Assembly: GCF_007833215.1 (NCBI RefSeq)
Contig: NZ_CP042239.1
Location: 3,532,001 to 3,596,000 of the forward strand
DNA from: Sphingomonas suaedae
Lineage (GTDB): Bacteria > Pseudomonadota > Alphaproteobacteria > Sphingomonadales > Sphingomonadaceae
Length of the DNA: 64,000 nt
Direction: 5' to 3'
Both the position numbers and the translations under genes were made by a program. The notes below the pieces were generated by a model that was not told the DNA's origin, did not search any database, and saw nothing but the letters and a program-made list of their open reading frames with translations. Below, in pieces: positions 35,448-44,926 of the stretch (the first letter of the stretch is position 1; every line of letters starts with the position of its first letter).

Positions 35448-36770
35448 ATGACCCAGGACCCCCGCGCGGCCATCGCGGCAGCGCCGATGCACTGGCGCCA
35501 GGTCGCCGTCGTCGCCTTGTGCATCATGCTCAACGCGCTCGATGGCTTCGACGTGCTGGCGATCAGCTTCGCCGCGCCCGGCATCGCGGCGGAATGGGGA
35601 GTGAACAAGGCGACACTGGGCATCGTCCTGTCGATGGAGCTGATCGGCATGGCCGCCGGATCGGTGCTGATCGGCAATGTCGCCGACCGGATCGGACGGC
35701 GCCCGACGATCCTCGCCTGCCTGGTGGTGATGGCGGCGGGCATGTTCGCCGCGACGATCGCCAGCGGGGTCGCGATGCTGTCGGCGATCCGCTTCCTGAC
35801 CGGCATCGGTATCGGCGGAATGCTGTCCTCGACCAGCGCGATGGTCGCGGAATTCTCCAACGACAATAGGCGCGGGCTGAACGTCGCGCTCAACATCGCC
35901 GGCTATTCGACCGGGGCGATTCTGGGCGGGCTCGTCGCGTCCGAACTGCTGGCATCGACCGGCGACTGGCGCTCGGTGTTCATGCTGGGCGGGGTGGCGA
36001 GCGCAGTGGCAATCCCGCTCGCGATCTTCTTCCTGCCCGAATCGATCGAATCGCTGATCGCGCGCCGCCCGGCGGGGGCGCTGGAGCGGATCAACCGCAC
36101 GATGGCGACGATCGGCCATGCCCCGGTCGATGCGCTGCCGCCGCCGCCGGGCGAGATCGTCAAGCCATCGATCCTGTCGCTGTTCTCGCGCAATTTCGCG
36201 GGGATCACGATCCTGCTGACCATCGCCTATTTCGCGCAGATCATGTTCTTCTACTACATCCAGAAATGGGTCCCGACATTGGTGTCGGGCATGGGATTCG
36301 ACGCGGCACAGGCAGGGCGGGTGCTGGTCTGGGCCAATGTCGGCAACCTGTCCGGCGCGGTGCTGATCGGATTGCTCAGCCAGCGCTTCGACCTGCGACC
36401 GCTGGTGGGTGGCGCGATGCTGGCCGGGGTCGTGGCGATCGGCGCATTCGGGCTGGCGGGGCCTGACCTGACCCGGCTGTCGCTGACCGTCGCCATCGCC
36501 GCCTTCTTCATCAATGCCGGGGTGGTCGGCCTCTATCCGATCCTGGCCAAGACCTATCCGGCGGCGTTGCGGGCGAGCGGCACCGGCTTCGTCATCGGCA
36601 TCGGCCGGGGCGGGTCGGTGGTCGGGCCGGTGGTCGCGGGCTGGCTCTTCCAGAATGGCGCCAGCCTGCTTGCGGTGTCGCTGGTCATGGGGCTTGGCGG
36701 GCTGGTCGCTGCGACGATGATCCTGCTGCTCCCCCGCGCACAGCGGCGCGCGGCATCGCTACCCGCGTGA
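35448..36770 (+). CDS. MFS transporter, aromatic acid/H+ symporter type
   Basis: 440 residues with about twelve hydrophobic segments in two halves. The first helix ALDGFDVLAISFAAPGIA, with two aspartates, and the loop motif GNVADRIGRRPT between helices 2 and 3 are typical of the AAHS family that imports benzoate-like acids. The middle cytoplasmic loop contains IESLIARRPAGALERINRTM. The start at 35448 follows AGGAGA; an earlier in-frame ATG at 35403 lies against the repeat. Its place in the cluster fits import of the acid that the CoA-transferase, aldehyde dehydrogenase and SDR then process. Confidence 0.87.
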   Translation: MTQDPRAAIAAAPMHWRQVAVVALCIMLNALDGFDVLAISFAAPGIAAEWGVNKATLGIVLSMELIGMAAGSVLIGNVADRIGRRPTILACLVVMAAGMFAATIASGVAMLSAIRFLTGIGIGGMLSSTSAMVAEFSNDNRRGLNVALNIAGYSTGAILGGLVASELLASTGDWRSVFMLGGVASAVAIPLAIFFLPESIESLIARRPAGALERINRTMATIGHAPVDALPPPPGEIVKPSILSLFSRNFAGITILLTIAYFAQIMFFYYIQKWVPTLVSGMGFDAAQAGRVLVWANVGNLSGAVLIGLLSQRFDLRPLVGGAMLAGVVAIGAFGLAGPDLTRLSLTVAIAAFFINAGVVGLYPILAKTYPAALRASGTGFVIGIGRGGSVVGPVVAGWLFQNGASLLAVSLVMGLGGLVAATMILLLPRAQRRAASLPA

Positions 36771-36854
36771 GCGGCGGCGTTACCCGCCCGCGCCATTGGC
36801 GCATCGCCGCGCGGGATTAGACTGTCGGTCAAATTGCAACGGGAAGGGGTCGAG

Positions 36855-37724
36855 ATGCGCGCACTCACATGGATCGGAACGGCGGCGGCGCTGGCAGTGG
36901 CAACACCCGGCTGGGCACAGCAGGCACCGGCCCCCGCCGCCCCGCGCTACGCCATGCCCTTCACCGCGACCTGGGACATGAAGGCCGCGCATGGCGACAC
37001 CTATCGCATCTTCGTGTCCTATCCGGAGGGCGAGCCGCCCGAGGGCGGATTTCCCGTCCTGTATGTGACTGACGGCAACGCTTTGTTCGCCGCCTTTGCC
37101 GAGACGCGGCGGATGATCGGCTGGACCAAGGGGCAGGAGATGATCGTCGTCGGCATCGGCTATCCGACCGACGATGCCTATCATGTCCGCAGGATCGACG
37201 ATTTCACCGGCGCGCCGACGACGTCTCCCGCCTATGCAAAGTTCGCGAAGGAGAAGAATGGCGGCTGGGACCGGTTCCTCGATTTCCTGACCGTCGAGCT
37301 GCGCGGCGAGATCGGCAAACGCTATCCCATCAACGCCCAGCGCCAGTCGCTGTTCGGCCATTCGCTCGGCGGCCTGTTCGCGGTCCACACCTTGTTCACC
37401 CGCCCCAGCGCCTTCCACACCATCATCGCCGCCAGCCCCTCGCTGTTCTGGCATGAAGCGCTGACGCTACAGGAGGAACGCGCCTTCACCGCGCGGCTGC
37501 GCGAAGGGAAGGGCGGTGCGGTCGCGCGGCTGATGGTCGTATCGGGCGAACGCGAGGAAGCGATCCTCGAACGCTGGGATGCAGAGGCGTTCGCGAAGCG
37601 AATGGAGCCGCTCTCCGCCTTTGGCCTGCGCGTGCAGTCGCAGGTGTACAAGGACGAAGGCCATATGACCGTGCCGGTGCGCGCGATCTCCGATACGCTG
37701 AGGTTCGCCCTCACATGGCCGTGA
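36855..37724 (+). CDS. secreted alpha/beta hydrolase, Esterase-D/BesA-like
   Basis: 289 residues with a signal peptide (MRALTWIGTAAALAVATPGWAQ). The core matches the putative-esterase family: GGFPVLYVTDGNALF, IVVGIGYPTDD, the nucleophile elbow in FGHSLGGLFAVH, SPSLFWHE, and the histidine in EGHMTVPVRA. Relatives include siderophore esterases such as IroE and BesA, and other periplasmic esterases. The start follows GGAAGGGG; a TTG at 36834 is in frame but less likely. It could act on the ligand of a nearby TonB receptor, though no receptor shares its strand. Confidence 0.82.
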   Translation: MRALTWIGTAAALAVATPGWAQQAPAPAAPRYAMPFTATWDMKAAHGDTYRIFVSYPEGEPPEGGFPVLYVTDGNALFAAFAETRRMIGWTKGQEMIVVGIGYPTDDAYHVRRIDDFTGAPTTSPAYAKFAKEKNGGWDRFLDFLTVELRGEIGKRYPINAQRQSLFGHSLGGLFAVHTLFTRPSAFHTIIAASPSLFWHEALTLQEERAFTARLREGKGGAVARLMVVSGEREEAILERWDAEAFAKRMEPLSAFGLRVQSQVYKDEGHMTVPVRAISDTLRFALTWP

Positions 37725-37739
37725 TAGGTAAGCCTTTCC

Positions 37740-37904
37740 TCCCCTGAGCTTGTCTCAGGGGAGGGGGACCGCCCGCGCAGCGGGTGGTGGAGGGGCGGCC
37801 GCGCAGACGGCCGACAGCATCTCGGCAAAATTCCGCCCTCTTCGGGGCGGCCCCTCCACCATGCTCTGCATGGTCCCCCTCCCCTGCGGCGCAGGGGAGG
37901 AATG
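37740..37904. repeat. palindromic intergenic repeat, family 2, copy C
   Basis: Starts cctcccctgagcttgtctca, continues with the ggaccgc/gcgcagcgggtggtggagggg block also seen in copy B, and ends in ggggaggaatg. It separates the convergent esterase and YtcJ-type amidohydrolase genes and fills nearly all of that 215-bp gap. Confidence 0.75.
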
Positions 37905-37939
37905 GGAACGGGAACTCAGATCCGCCGGTAAAGCCTGCG

Positions 37940-39664
37940 CTAAGGCTTCAACGCCTCCAGCTCCCCATATACCGCCTTCCCCTGGAAGAACGTCACCAGC
38001 ACCTTCGCCTTGGTGATCTCGTACGGCGACAGCTTGAACAGGTCCTTGTCGAGCACGACCAGATCGGCGCTCTTGCCGGTGACGATCGATCCGGTGACCT
38101 TGTCCAGACCGTTGACCAAAGCAGCGTTGAGCGTGTGGCTTTCGATCGCCGTCTCCAGCGTCACCCCTTCGTCGGCCAGTAGCGGGCGGGCTTGGGGATC
38201 GCCCGCGGTGCGGCGGGTGATCGCGACCTCCAGCCCTTCCAGCGGGTTCGCGGTTGCGACCGGCCAGTCGGCGCCATAGGCCAGCTTGCCGCCCGATCGG
38301 ACGATGCTTCCGGCGGGATAGATCGACTTCATCCGCTCCTTGCCGATCGCCTGCTCGGTCAGCTCCATATAGGGGTACCAGGACGACCAGGTCGGCTGGA
38401 ACTGGGCATAGGTGTTGAGCGCGCCGAAGCGCGGCTGGTCCGCTGGATCGATCACGTTGAGGTGCGTCACCATGTGATGGGTCGGCTTCACGCCATTGGC
38501 CTTGCGCGCCGCCTCGATCGCGTCGAGCGAGATGCGCACCGCCCCGTCGCCGATCGCGTGGAGGAAGGCGTGCATCCCGCGCCTGTCGGTCTCCACCACC
38601 GCCTCTGTCAGCATCGCCGGGTCGATATGCGGCTTGCCGCGCTCGGTGCTGCCTTCATAGGGGGCGAGCATGTACGCCGTGCGCTGCGGGATCACCCCGT
38701 CGACATAGAATTTGACGGTGTGGGTCGGGATGCCGAGCGCGTTCGCCCGCTCCGCCGCCTTCACCAGGCCGGGAAACTGCTCCATCCCGCGCTCATTCTG
38801 CCATTTGAGCGAGACAGTGACATGCGCGGTCAGATCGCCCGCATCCTTCACCGCCTTGTACGCATCGACCATCCGGCTGCCGCCCTGATCGTCATACTCC
38901 ACGCCCGCATCGTTCCAGCTGACGATGCCCAGGCTGTTGAAATGCTCGGCGACATATTTGACTGAATTCTGGATTTCCGCATCGGTCGGCGGCGGGACCA
39001 GCTTGCCGACCAGCCCCTGCGCGGTCTCCTGAAGCGCACCGATCGGCTCGCCGGTTTCGGGGTCGCGGTCGATCGATCCGTTGGCCGGGTCGGGCGTGTC
39101 CTTGGTGATCCCCGCCAGTTCCAGTGCCTTGGAGTTGACCCAATAGGTATGGCCACCGATCGAATCGAAGATCAGCGGGCGGGTGGTGCTGACCGCATCC
39201 AGATATTTCTTGTCCGGCACGCCATTGGGCGGAAACAGCGAATCCTCCCAGCCGACGCCGAACACCGTGCCGTTGCCCGGCGTGTCGGCAACGCATTTGG
39301 CGATCATCCGCTGATAGTCCTCGATGCTCCGGCCGTCGTGCAACGGGCAGCGCGTGCGCCCCAGGCCGCCGAACAGCGGATGGGCGTGCGCGTCACCGAA
39401 TGCGGGAAGCACCAGCCGCCCGCCAAGATCGACGATGCGCGTCGCCTTGCCCTTCAGCTTTTCGACCTTCGCCCGTGTTCCGACCGCGACGATCTTGCCG
39501 TCCTTGATCGCCACCGATTCCGCCCAGGGCTGCGCCTTGTCGACGGTGTAGATGCGCGCATTGGTCAGGATCGTGTCGGCGGTCACCCGGTCGCTGGCGA
39601 TGGCGGTCGTGCTGACGCCTGCGGCGAGGGTGGCTGCGAGAACAAGGGCGAAGGATGGCTTCAT
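37940..39664 (-). CDS. YtcJ-type amidohydrolase, secreted
   Basis: 574 residues. The signal peptide is MKPSFALVLAATLAAGVSTTAIA. Metal and active-site motifs are HAH in LPAFGDAHAHPLFGG, HAIGDGAVRISLDAIE, HHMVTHLNVIDP and YGADWPVATANP, and it ends with a SADLVVLDKDLF segment. It is a paralogue of the 19043-20710 product (same family, similar order of motifs). It follows a TonB receptor on the same strand with a 64-bp gap that contains a hairpin. The start at 39664 was chosen because the longer frame would run back into the receptor gene. Confidence 0.88.
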   Translation of the reverse strand: MKPSFALVLAATLAAGVSTTAIASDRVTADTILTNARIYTVDKAQPWAESVAIKDGKIVAVGTRAKVEKLKGKATRIVDLGGRLVLPAFGDAHAHPLFGGLGRTRCPLHDGRSIEDYQRMIAKCVADTPGNGTVFGVGWEDSLFPPNGVPDKKYLDAVSTTRPLIFDSIGGHTYWVNSKALELAGITKDTPDPANGSIDRDPETGEPIGALQETAQGLVGKLVPPPTDAEIQNSVKYVAEHFNSLGIVSWNDAGVEYDDQGGSRMVDAYKAVKDAGDLTAHVTVSLKWQNERGMEQFPGLVKAAERANALGIPTHTVKFYVDGVIPQRTAYMLAPYEGSTERGKPHIDPAMLTEAVVETDRRGMHAFLHAIGDGAVRISLDAIEAARKANGVKPTHHMVTHLNVIDPADQPRFGALNTYAQFQPTWSSWYPYMELTEQAIGKERMKSIYPAGSIVRSGGKLAYGADWPVATANPLEGLEVAITRRTAGDPQARPLLADEGVTLETAIESHTLNAALVNGLDKVTGSIVTGKSADLVVLDKDLFKLSPYEITKAKVLVTFFQGKAVYGELEALKP

Positions 39665-39676
39665 GGCGGGTCCCCG

Positions 39677-39715
39677 AAAAGAACAGGGGCCGGAACCGCA
39701 TCGCGATCCCGGCCC
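39677..39715 (-). terminator. possible terminator or attenuator between receptor and amidohydrolase
   Basis: Minus-strand stem gggccgg (39715-39709) pairs with ccggccc (39693-39687) across a 15-base loop, followed by a T-rich stretch (ctgttctttt). It sits just past the receptor stop and before the amidohydrolase start, so it may lower expression of the second gene. Confidence 0.4.
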
Positions 39716-39728
39716 GGACAGGCATGTG

Positions 39729-41840
39729 TCAGAATTTGCGGCGCAGCGACACCAGTACGGTGCGGTCCTTGCCCAGATAGCAATAGCCCTCCTGCACCGT
39801 CGGCGAGCTGTCATAGCTGCAATTGGTATAGACGCGCTCGTTGCTCAGGTTCGCGGCGTTCACCGACAGCGACCATTTGCCATAGGTCAGTTCCGCCATC
39901 GCATCGAACAGCGTCACCGGATCGATCGTGTAGAGCTGGTCGAAGCTGACCTTGTCGCTCTGATACCGCACGCCGCCGCCGATCCGCGCGCTCAGATCGC
40001 CGCCCAGGTCGAAGCCCTTGGTCGCCCAGAGCGATGCCTGATGCTCGGGCAGATTCTCGCGCCGGTCGCCGCGCTGGCGGCCATCGACCACCAGATATTC
40101 GGCGCGGGTGTAGCTGTACGACGCCGTCAGGTCGAACTGGCCGGGCAGCTTCACCTTGGCCTCCGCCTCGACGCCGCGCGAGCGGGTCGAACCGCCCTGG
40201 ATGAAGTTCTGTAGTTCGTCCGGGTCGGCGATCAGAACATTCTGTTCCTTAATGTCATAGGCTGCGAGGGTCAGCAGCATCCGCGCATTCGGCTGGAACT
40301 TGATCCCGGCTTCATACTGGCGGCCGGTGCGCGGCACATAGGCGACGCCGAAGAAGTTCGATCCGAACACCGGCAGGAAGGATTCCGAATAGTTGAAATA
40401 GGGCGACACGCCCTTCACCACATCGCCGATGATGCCGGCGCGGAAGGTCCAGGCCTCATTGTCCGGGTTCTGGAAGCCGTTGACGTTCGACTTCACCTTG
40501 TCATGCCGCGCGCCGACGACGATCGAGACGCGGTCCCATGCGCGGATCTGCTCCTGCGCGTAGAAGCCGAGCTGGGTGTTCTTGGTGTCCGTCGTCCAGC
40601 CCACGCCCGTTGCGAACGGCACGCCGTAAACCGGGTTGTAGAGGTTGAGCCCGGGCGCCTGGCCAAAGCCTTCCTCCTTGTCCTCGCGGAATTCGGTATA
40701 GTCGAACCCGGCGAGGATCTGATGCTCGAGCGGGCCGGTGTCGAAGCTCAGCACGACATTGTTGTCGCTGCTGAGGCCCGAATATTTGGCGCGGTTCAAA
40801 TACCAGGCGCGGTTGGCGATCGTGCGGCCGGCATCGGCATAGGCGCCACCGAACCCGGTATAGCCGAACACTTCCTGATAGTCGGTATCCTGCTCGAACG
40901 CGCGGGTGCGGCTGTTGAAGGCCACGGCGTCGCTGAAGCGGTGCGAGATCAGCATCGTCAGCGCATAATGGCTGGCGAAGGTATGGTTGAAGTCGGGCTC
41001 GCCCAGATAGAAATCGTCGGAAATCCGCGTCGCACCGCTGCCGTCGATCGTCTTGCTGGTCGGCAGATAGGTCTGGCTGCCCAGCTTGTCGCGCTGATAC
41101 AGGCCGATGAACGTCACCTCCGTGTCGGGGCCGGGCCGCAGCGTGACCGACGGCATCACGACGATCCGGTCGTTCTTCTGCCCTTTCTGCTGCAGGTCGG
41201 CGTCGCGGACCAGGCCGACGAGGCGCGCGGACACGCCATCCACCACCGGGCCGGTGACGTCGAACTGAAACTGCTTATAGTCGTCGGTGCCGCCCATAAT
41301 TCCGATCTCGCCGCCGAACGTCTCCTGCGGCCGCTTGCTGATCGAGTTGAGGATGCCGCCCGCACCGCCGCCGCCATACAGCGTCGAGGAGGGACCGCGC
41401 AGCAGTTCGGCGCTTTCGACGGTGAAGATCTCGATCCGCCCGCCATAGATGAAACCGGGCATCCGGTTCAGGCCGTCCAGATACTGCTCCGCGCCGGTGC
41501 CGCGTACCGCGAGGAAATCGCCGCGCGTATCGACGCCGTTCAGCTCGCTGCTGGCGCCCGCGCTGTAGCGGATGATGTCCTGAAGGTTCACTGCCGCGCG
41601 ATCGTTGAAGTCCTGCGCGGAAATGATGCTGATCGATTGCGGGACTTCGGTCAGCGCGGCGTCGGTCTTGGTGCCGGTCTCCACGCGCGTGCCGATGATG
41701 GTGACGTCCTCTCCCGCCTCGGCGTCGGATTGTGCCGCGGCAACGCCGGGCAGCGCGACCGCGCAACAGGCGGTGAGCAGGGCAATGCGCCGCATCGCGC
41801 GCGGGCTGGCATTGGCGTGAATTCCGTGGTGCTTCCTCAT
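39729..41840 (-). CDS. TonB-dependent receptor, siderophore-receptor type
   Basis: 703 residues. The signal peptide is within MRRIALLTACCAVALPGVAAAQ, preceded by a short leader, and the TonB-box region is EDVTIIGTRVE. The plug has TEVPQSISIISAQDFNDRAA, AVRGTGAEQYLDGLNRMPGF and SAELLRGPSSTLYGGGGAGG, a strong match to FhuE/FpvA-like receptors. The barrel ends DRTVLVSLRRKF with the terminal phenylalanine. The start at 41840 follows GGAAGGGG; ATG 41795 is an alternative directly at the signal peptide. It lies 172 bp downstream of a MalT-like regulator on the same strand and upstream of a YtcJ-type amidohydrolase. Confidence 0.9.
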   Translation of the reverse strand: MRKHHGIHANASPRAMRRIALLTACCAVALPGVAAAQSDAEAGEDVTIIGTRVETGTKTDAALTEVPQSISIISAQDFNDRAAVNLQDIIRYSAGASSELNGVDTRGDFLAVRGTGAEQYLDGLNRMPGFIYGGRIEIFTVESAELLRGPSSTLYGGGGAGGILNSISKRPQETFGGEIGIMGGTDDYKQFQFDVTGPVVDGVSARLVGLVRDADLQQKGQKNDRIVVMPSVTLRPGPDTEVTFIGLYQRDKLGSQTYLPTSKTIDGSGATRISDDFYLGEPDFNHTFASHYALTMLISHRFSDAVAFNSRTRAFEQDTDYQEVFGYTGFGGAYADAGRTIANRAWYLNRAKYSGLSSDNNVVLSFDTGPLEHQILAGFDYTEFREDKEEGFGQAPGLNLYNPVYGVPFATGVGWTTDTKNTQLGFYAQEQIRAWDRVSIVVGARHDKVKSNVNGFQNPDNEAWTFRAGIIGDVVKGVSPYFNYSESFLPVFGSNFFGVAYVPRTGRQYEAGIKFQPNARMLLTLAAYDIKEQNVLIADPDELQNFIQGGSTRSRGVEAEAKVKLPGQFDLTASYSYTRAEYLVVDGRQRGDRRENLPEHQASLWATKGFDLGGDLSARIGGGVRYQSDKVSFDQLYTIDPVTLFDAMAELTYGKWSLSVNAANLSNERVYTNCSYDSSPTVQEGYCYLGKDRTVLVSLRRKF

Positions 41841-42012
41841 CGTCTTAAACCCCTTCCCCAAGCATGTGTCCGGTCGGCCGTCCCGTCTCTTGCCGGTGAT
41901 CGGCCGATCCTCCCACCTGCATTCAAACCCATGTGGCGCCAGGAACCACGTGGTTTTCAGGGTAAGTGGGGGGCAAGACGGGTAAGCGGGTAAGGGCGGA
42001 CGGGGAGGCGCG

Positions 42013-44709
42013 CTATTCCGCCGCCGTGGCTTGCGCGTCCCCAGCGATCAGGCCGCGTTCGTGCAGCACGCGCACCGCGTCGCGTCGCTTGTTCACGCCA
42101 ATCTTGCGGAACACCGATTTCAGCCGGTACTTCACCGTGTCGGGCGACATGCCGATCAGCCGCGCGATTTCCTTGTTCGAATAGCCAAAGCTCAAATGTT
42201 CGACGATCGCCGCCTCCGCATCGCTGAGCAGCCCCGGCGCGGGACCCGCCACCGGCCGCGCGGCAAGTGTCCGGGCAATCCCCTTCAGGAACTGGGCGCG
42301 GAACCGGTCGATCTGCGCGGGACCGTTCAGCGTATCGTTCACTCCGGCTTCGGCAAAGCGGCGCAGGTCGATGAACGGGCGGGCGATCCCCTGGAACATC
42401 GCGGTGCCGACCGCGTCGTCGAAACACACCTGCGCGGGCGTCGCCTGCCCCTGCTCGCGCAGCGCGTGGCTCATCAGGATGTTGACGTCGATCAGCAGCC
42501 GTCCGGCGCCATGCTGTGTGGCCCAGCGGCGCAGATCGCGCAGGATCGCCAGCGCATCGTCATGCGCGCCCTCCAACAAGGCGAATTTCGCGCGGATCAG
42601 CGTCGCGGCCGTGATGACGGGACGATGGATGGGCGAATCCGCCTCTTGCGCCGCTGCCGCCAGCGCATCCACCCCGATCGCCTCGGCTGCGGCGCGCGCG
42701 GCCTCCGGATCGCGGTCGATCAGCAATTCCACCTCGCACAGCGCCGCGAGCAGGTCGAGCTGGCGCAGCCGCCGCCGCTCCGCCAGCCGCCGCGCGCGTG
42801 CCAGCATCGCTTCCGCCTCTTCCCACCGTCCCTCTGCGCCATGCGCGCGCGCCGCGCTCAGATAGCCCGCCGCATAGACATCGACCCACCCATCGGACTG
42901 TTCCATATGCGGCACCGCCCAGTCGAGCAGCGCCAGCGCCGCGTCCGGCTGGTCCTGTGCATAGAGCAATTCCGCCTCGAACGCCGCGCAATTGGCGGCA
43001 AGGTCGGAACGGGCGCCGAAATTGCCCTCGATCTCGACCCGGGCGGCGGCGAGGATCGATGCCGTATCCTTCAACCGTGCCTGGGCGTGCCGGATCCGCG
43101 CCTCCTGGAAACGCGTGAACAGGTCGCTGTAGAGCGATCCCATCGCCTGATAATGGTCACGCGCGGCGAGAGTCGGCTCCAGCGCGCGTTCGAGCCAGCC
43201 GCCCTCGAAATATTTGGCGCCCAGCGTCTCGCTGACATTGGCAAAAACGAGATGGTCGTTCGACGGCAGCGTGCGCAACAGCGCCTCGCGCGAAAGCAGG
43301 TCGTCGAGCGTGACCGGTTCATTCTCATAGTCGGCGAGAACGTCGCCGACGACGCGCAGCTCGGTGCGCTGGTCGGCCGACAGATCGGCGCGGTCGAACG
43401 CCTCAGCAAACCGGTCGTAATCCGCCCGTGCGGTCGCCATCTCGCCGCACTTGATCTCCAGATAGACCTGCGCGAGCGCGAGGCGCGGGCGCGCGGCCAC
43501 CATCGCTGCGGGCAGCTTGTCCAGCGCGCGCTGGACCATCGCCTGCTGACCCTGGGGGATCAGCCGCCAGCCGCCCGCTTCCTCGACGATCGTCGCCAGC
43601 ATCGCGTCGTCATCGGCCTGGATCGCATGGGCGACCGCCTCGGCGGTTTCACCGCGTTCGGCAAACCAGATCGCAACGCGACGGTGCAGCGCGCGGTATC
43701 GGGCGCTGTCGCCGCGCGCCAGCCGCTCGCGCAGATGTTCGGCGAACAATTGGTGATAGCGATAGCCCTGCCGTTCCGGCGTCAGCGGCGTCAGGAACAT
43801 CCCCTGTTCCTCCAGCCGCTCAAGGATCAGCCAGCCATCGGTGCGATCGCACAACAGATTGACGAGGTCGCCGGTCAGTCTGTCGAGCAGCGCGGTACGC
43901 AGCACGATGTCGCGCGTTTCCTCGCTCATCGTCATCAGCACCTGTTCGGACAGATAGCGGGCGAGTTCGGAACTGGGACCGCGAAACCGCTCGACCAGGC
44001 CGCGATGTTCCGCGCCGTGCTTGAGCGAAAGCGAGGCGAGCTGGAGCGCGATCGGCCAGCCTTCGGTTCGCGCGACGATGGTGCGGACATCCTCCCCGTC
44101 CAGCCCCTCGCCATGCGCGCGCGCGAGCAACGCCTCCGCCTCATGGGTGGAAAAGCGCAGGTCGCCCGCGCCCAGCTCGATCAGCTGCTCCTCGGCAGCC
44201 AGCGCCGACTGGCCGAGCCAGGGGTAGTCGCGTGAGGCGATGACGAAGTGGCAGTTTTCGGGCGCCAGCTGGATCAGCGCGCGGACGAAGTCATCGACCT
44301 CCGAATTTTCGGCGCGATGGAAATCGTCCAGGATCAGCACCACCGGCCGCGTCTCGCGCGCCAGGCGGTTGACGATCGCCGATACCGCCGCGCGCGGGGG
44401 CAGGCCGGCATCATGCTGCTCGGCATCGCCCGGTTCCGCGCCGTCCAGCGCCAGCGCGATATAACGCGCGAGATGCTTCAGGTCCGAATCGTCGCGCTCC
44501 AATGTCAGCCAGGCGACGCGGACCTGCGCCGGATCGAACCGCGCCTTCCACTGCGACAACAGGCTGGTCTTGCCGTAGCCGGCAGGCGCCTGGATGAGCG
44601 TCAGGCGGCGGTCGAGCGCGGCGTCCAGCCGGGCCAGCAGCATGTCGCGCCGGATCTGGTTCCCCATCCATATCGGCGGGGCGAGCTTGGTGTGGATCAG
44701 CTCATCCAT
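42013..44709 (-). CDS. MalT-like LuxR-type regulator (LAL/STAND family)
   Basis: 898 residues. The N-terminal NTPase has the Walker A motif AGYGKT at residues 43-48 and the Walker B region PVVLILDDFHRAE near 130. A long helical tetratricopeptide-like middle has many alanine-rich helices. The C-terminal LuxR helix-turn-helix is SDAEAAIVEHLSFGYSNKEI then ARLIGMSPDTVKYRLKSVF. Such regulators are activated by a small inducer and ATP. It is divergent from the hydantoinase operon (217-bp gap) and upstream of the TonB receptor/YtcJ pair, so either could be its target. The start at 44709 was preferred because the reading matches family N-termini (TKLAPP). Confidence 0.88.
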   Translation of the reverse strand: MDELIHTKLAPPIWMGNQIRRDMLLARLDAALDRRLTLIQAPAGYGKTSLLSQWKARFDPAQVRVAWLTLERDDSDLKHLARYIALALDGAEPGDAEQHDAGLPPRAAVSAIVNRLARETRPVVLILDDFHRAENSEVDDFVRALIQLAPENCHFVIASRDYPWLGQSALAAEEQLIELGAGDLRFSTHEAEALLARAHGEGLDGEDVRTIVARTEGWPIALQLASLSLKHGAEHRGLVERFRGPSSELARYLSEQVLMTMSEETRDIVLRTALLDRLTGDLVNLLCDRTDGWLILERLEEQGMFLTPLTPERQGYRYHQLFAEHLRERLARGDSARYRALHRRVAIWFAERGETAEAVAHAIQADDDAMLATIVEEAGGWRLIPQGQQAMVQRALDKLPAAMVAARPRLALAQVYLEIKCGEMATARADYDRFAEAFDRADLSADQRTELRVVGDVLADYENEPVTLDDLLSREALLRTLPSNDHLVFANVSETLGAKYFEGGWLERALEPTLAARDHYQAMGSLYSDLFTRFQEARIRHAQARLKDTASILAAARVEIEGNFGARSDLAANCAAFEAELLYAQDQPDAALALLDWAVPHMEQSDGWVDVYAAGYLSAARAHGAEGRWEEAEAMLARARRLAERRRLRQLDLLAALCEVELLIDRDPEAARAAAEAIGVDALAAAAQEADSPIHRPVITAATLIRAKFALLEGAHDDALAILRDLRRWATQHGAGRLLIDVNILMSHALREQGQATPAQVCFDDAVGTAMFQGIARPFIDLRRFAEAGVNDTLNGPAQIDRFRAQFLKGIARTLAARPVAGPAPGLLSDAEAAIVEHLSFGYSNKEIARLIGMSPDTVKYRLKSVFRKIGVNKRRDAVRVLHERGLIAGDAQATAAE

Positions 44710-44926
44710 TGACGCTACCCGGTCGGAACCTCCGTCTGTCCATCGCATATAGCAGCCTGCGGTGCAGGCTATGTTACGCGGCCATGTCACTCAAGCTGCG
44801 GTTCGATGATTACCCGCAATCAGCCCCCTGTTACCCGTCCGGCGCCGCGAACACCCGTTTTACGCGTTGCGGACAAGCGTTTGGCTCCGCACCCTTTGGG
44901 GACAGTTCGGGGCAGGAGTTCATTGG

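Noticed and set aside
33573..37904. Three similar repeats considered as a CRISPR array
   Set aside because: The units are 115-165 bp, palindromic mosaics separated by whole genes, with no regular spacers and no cas genes.
42031..44235. 734-codon plus-strand frame
   Set aside because: Antisense to the MalT-like regulator, whose P-loop and LuxR motifs are intact.
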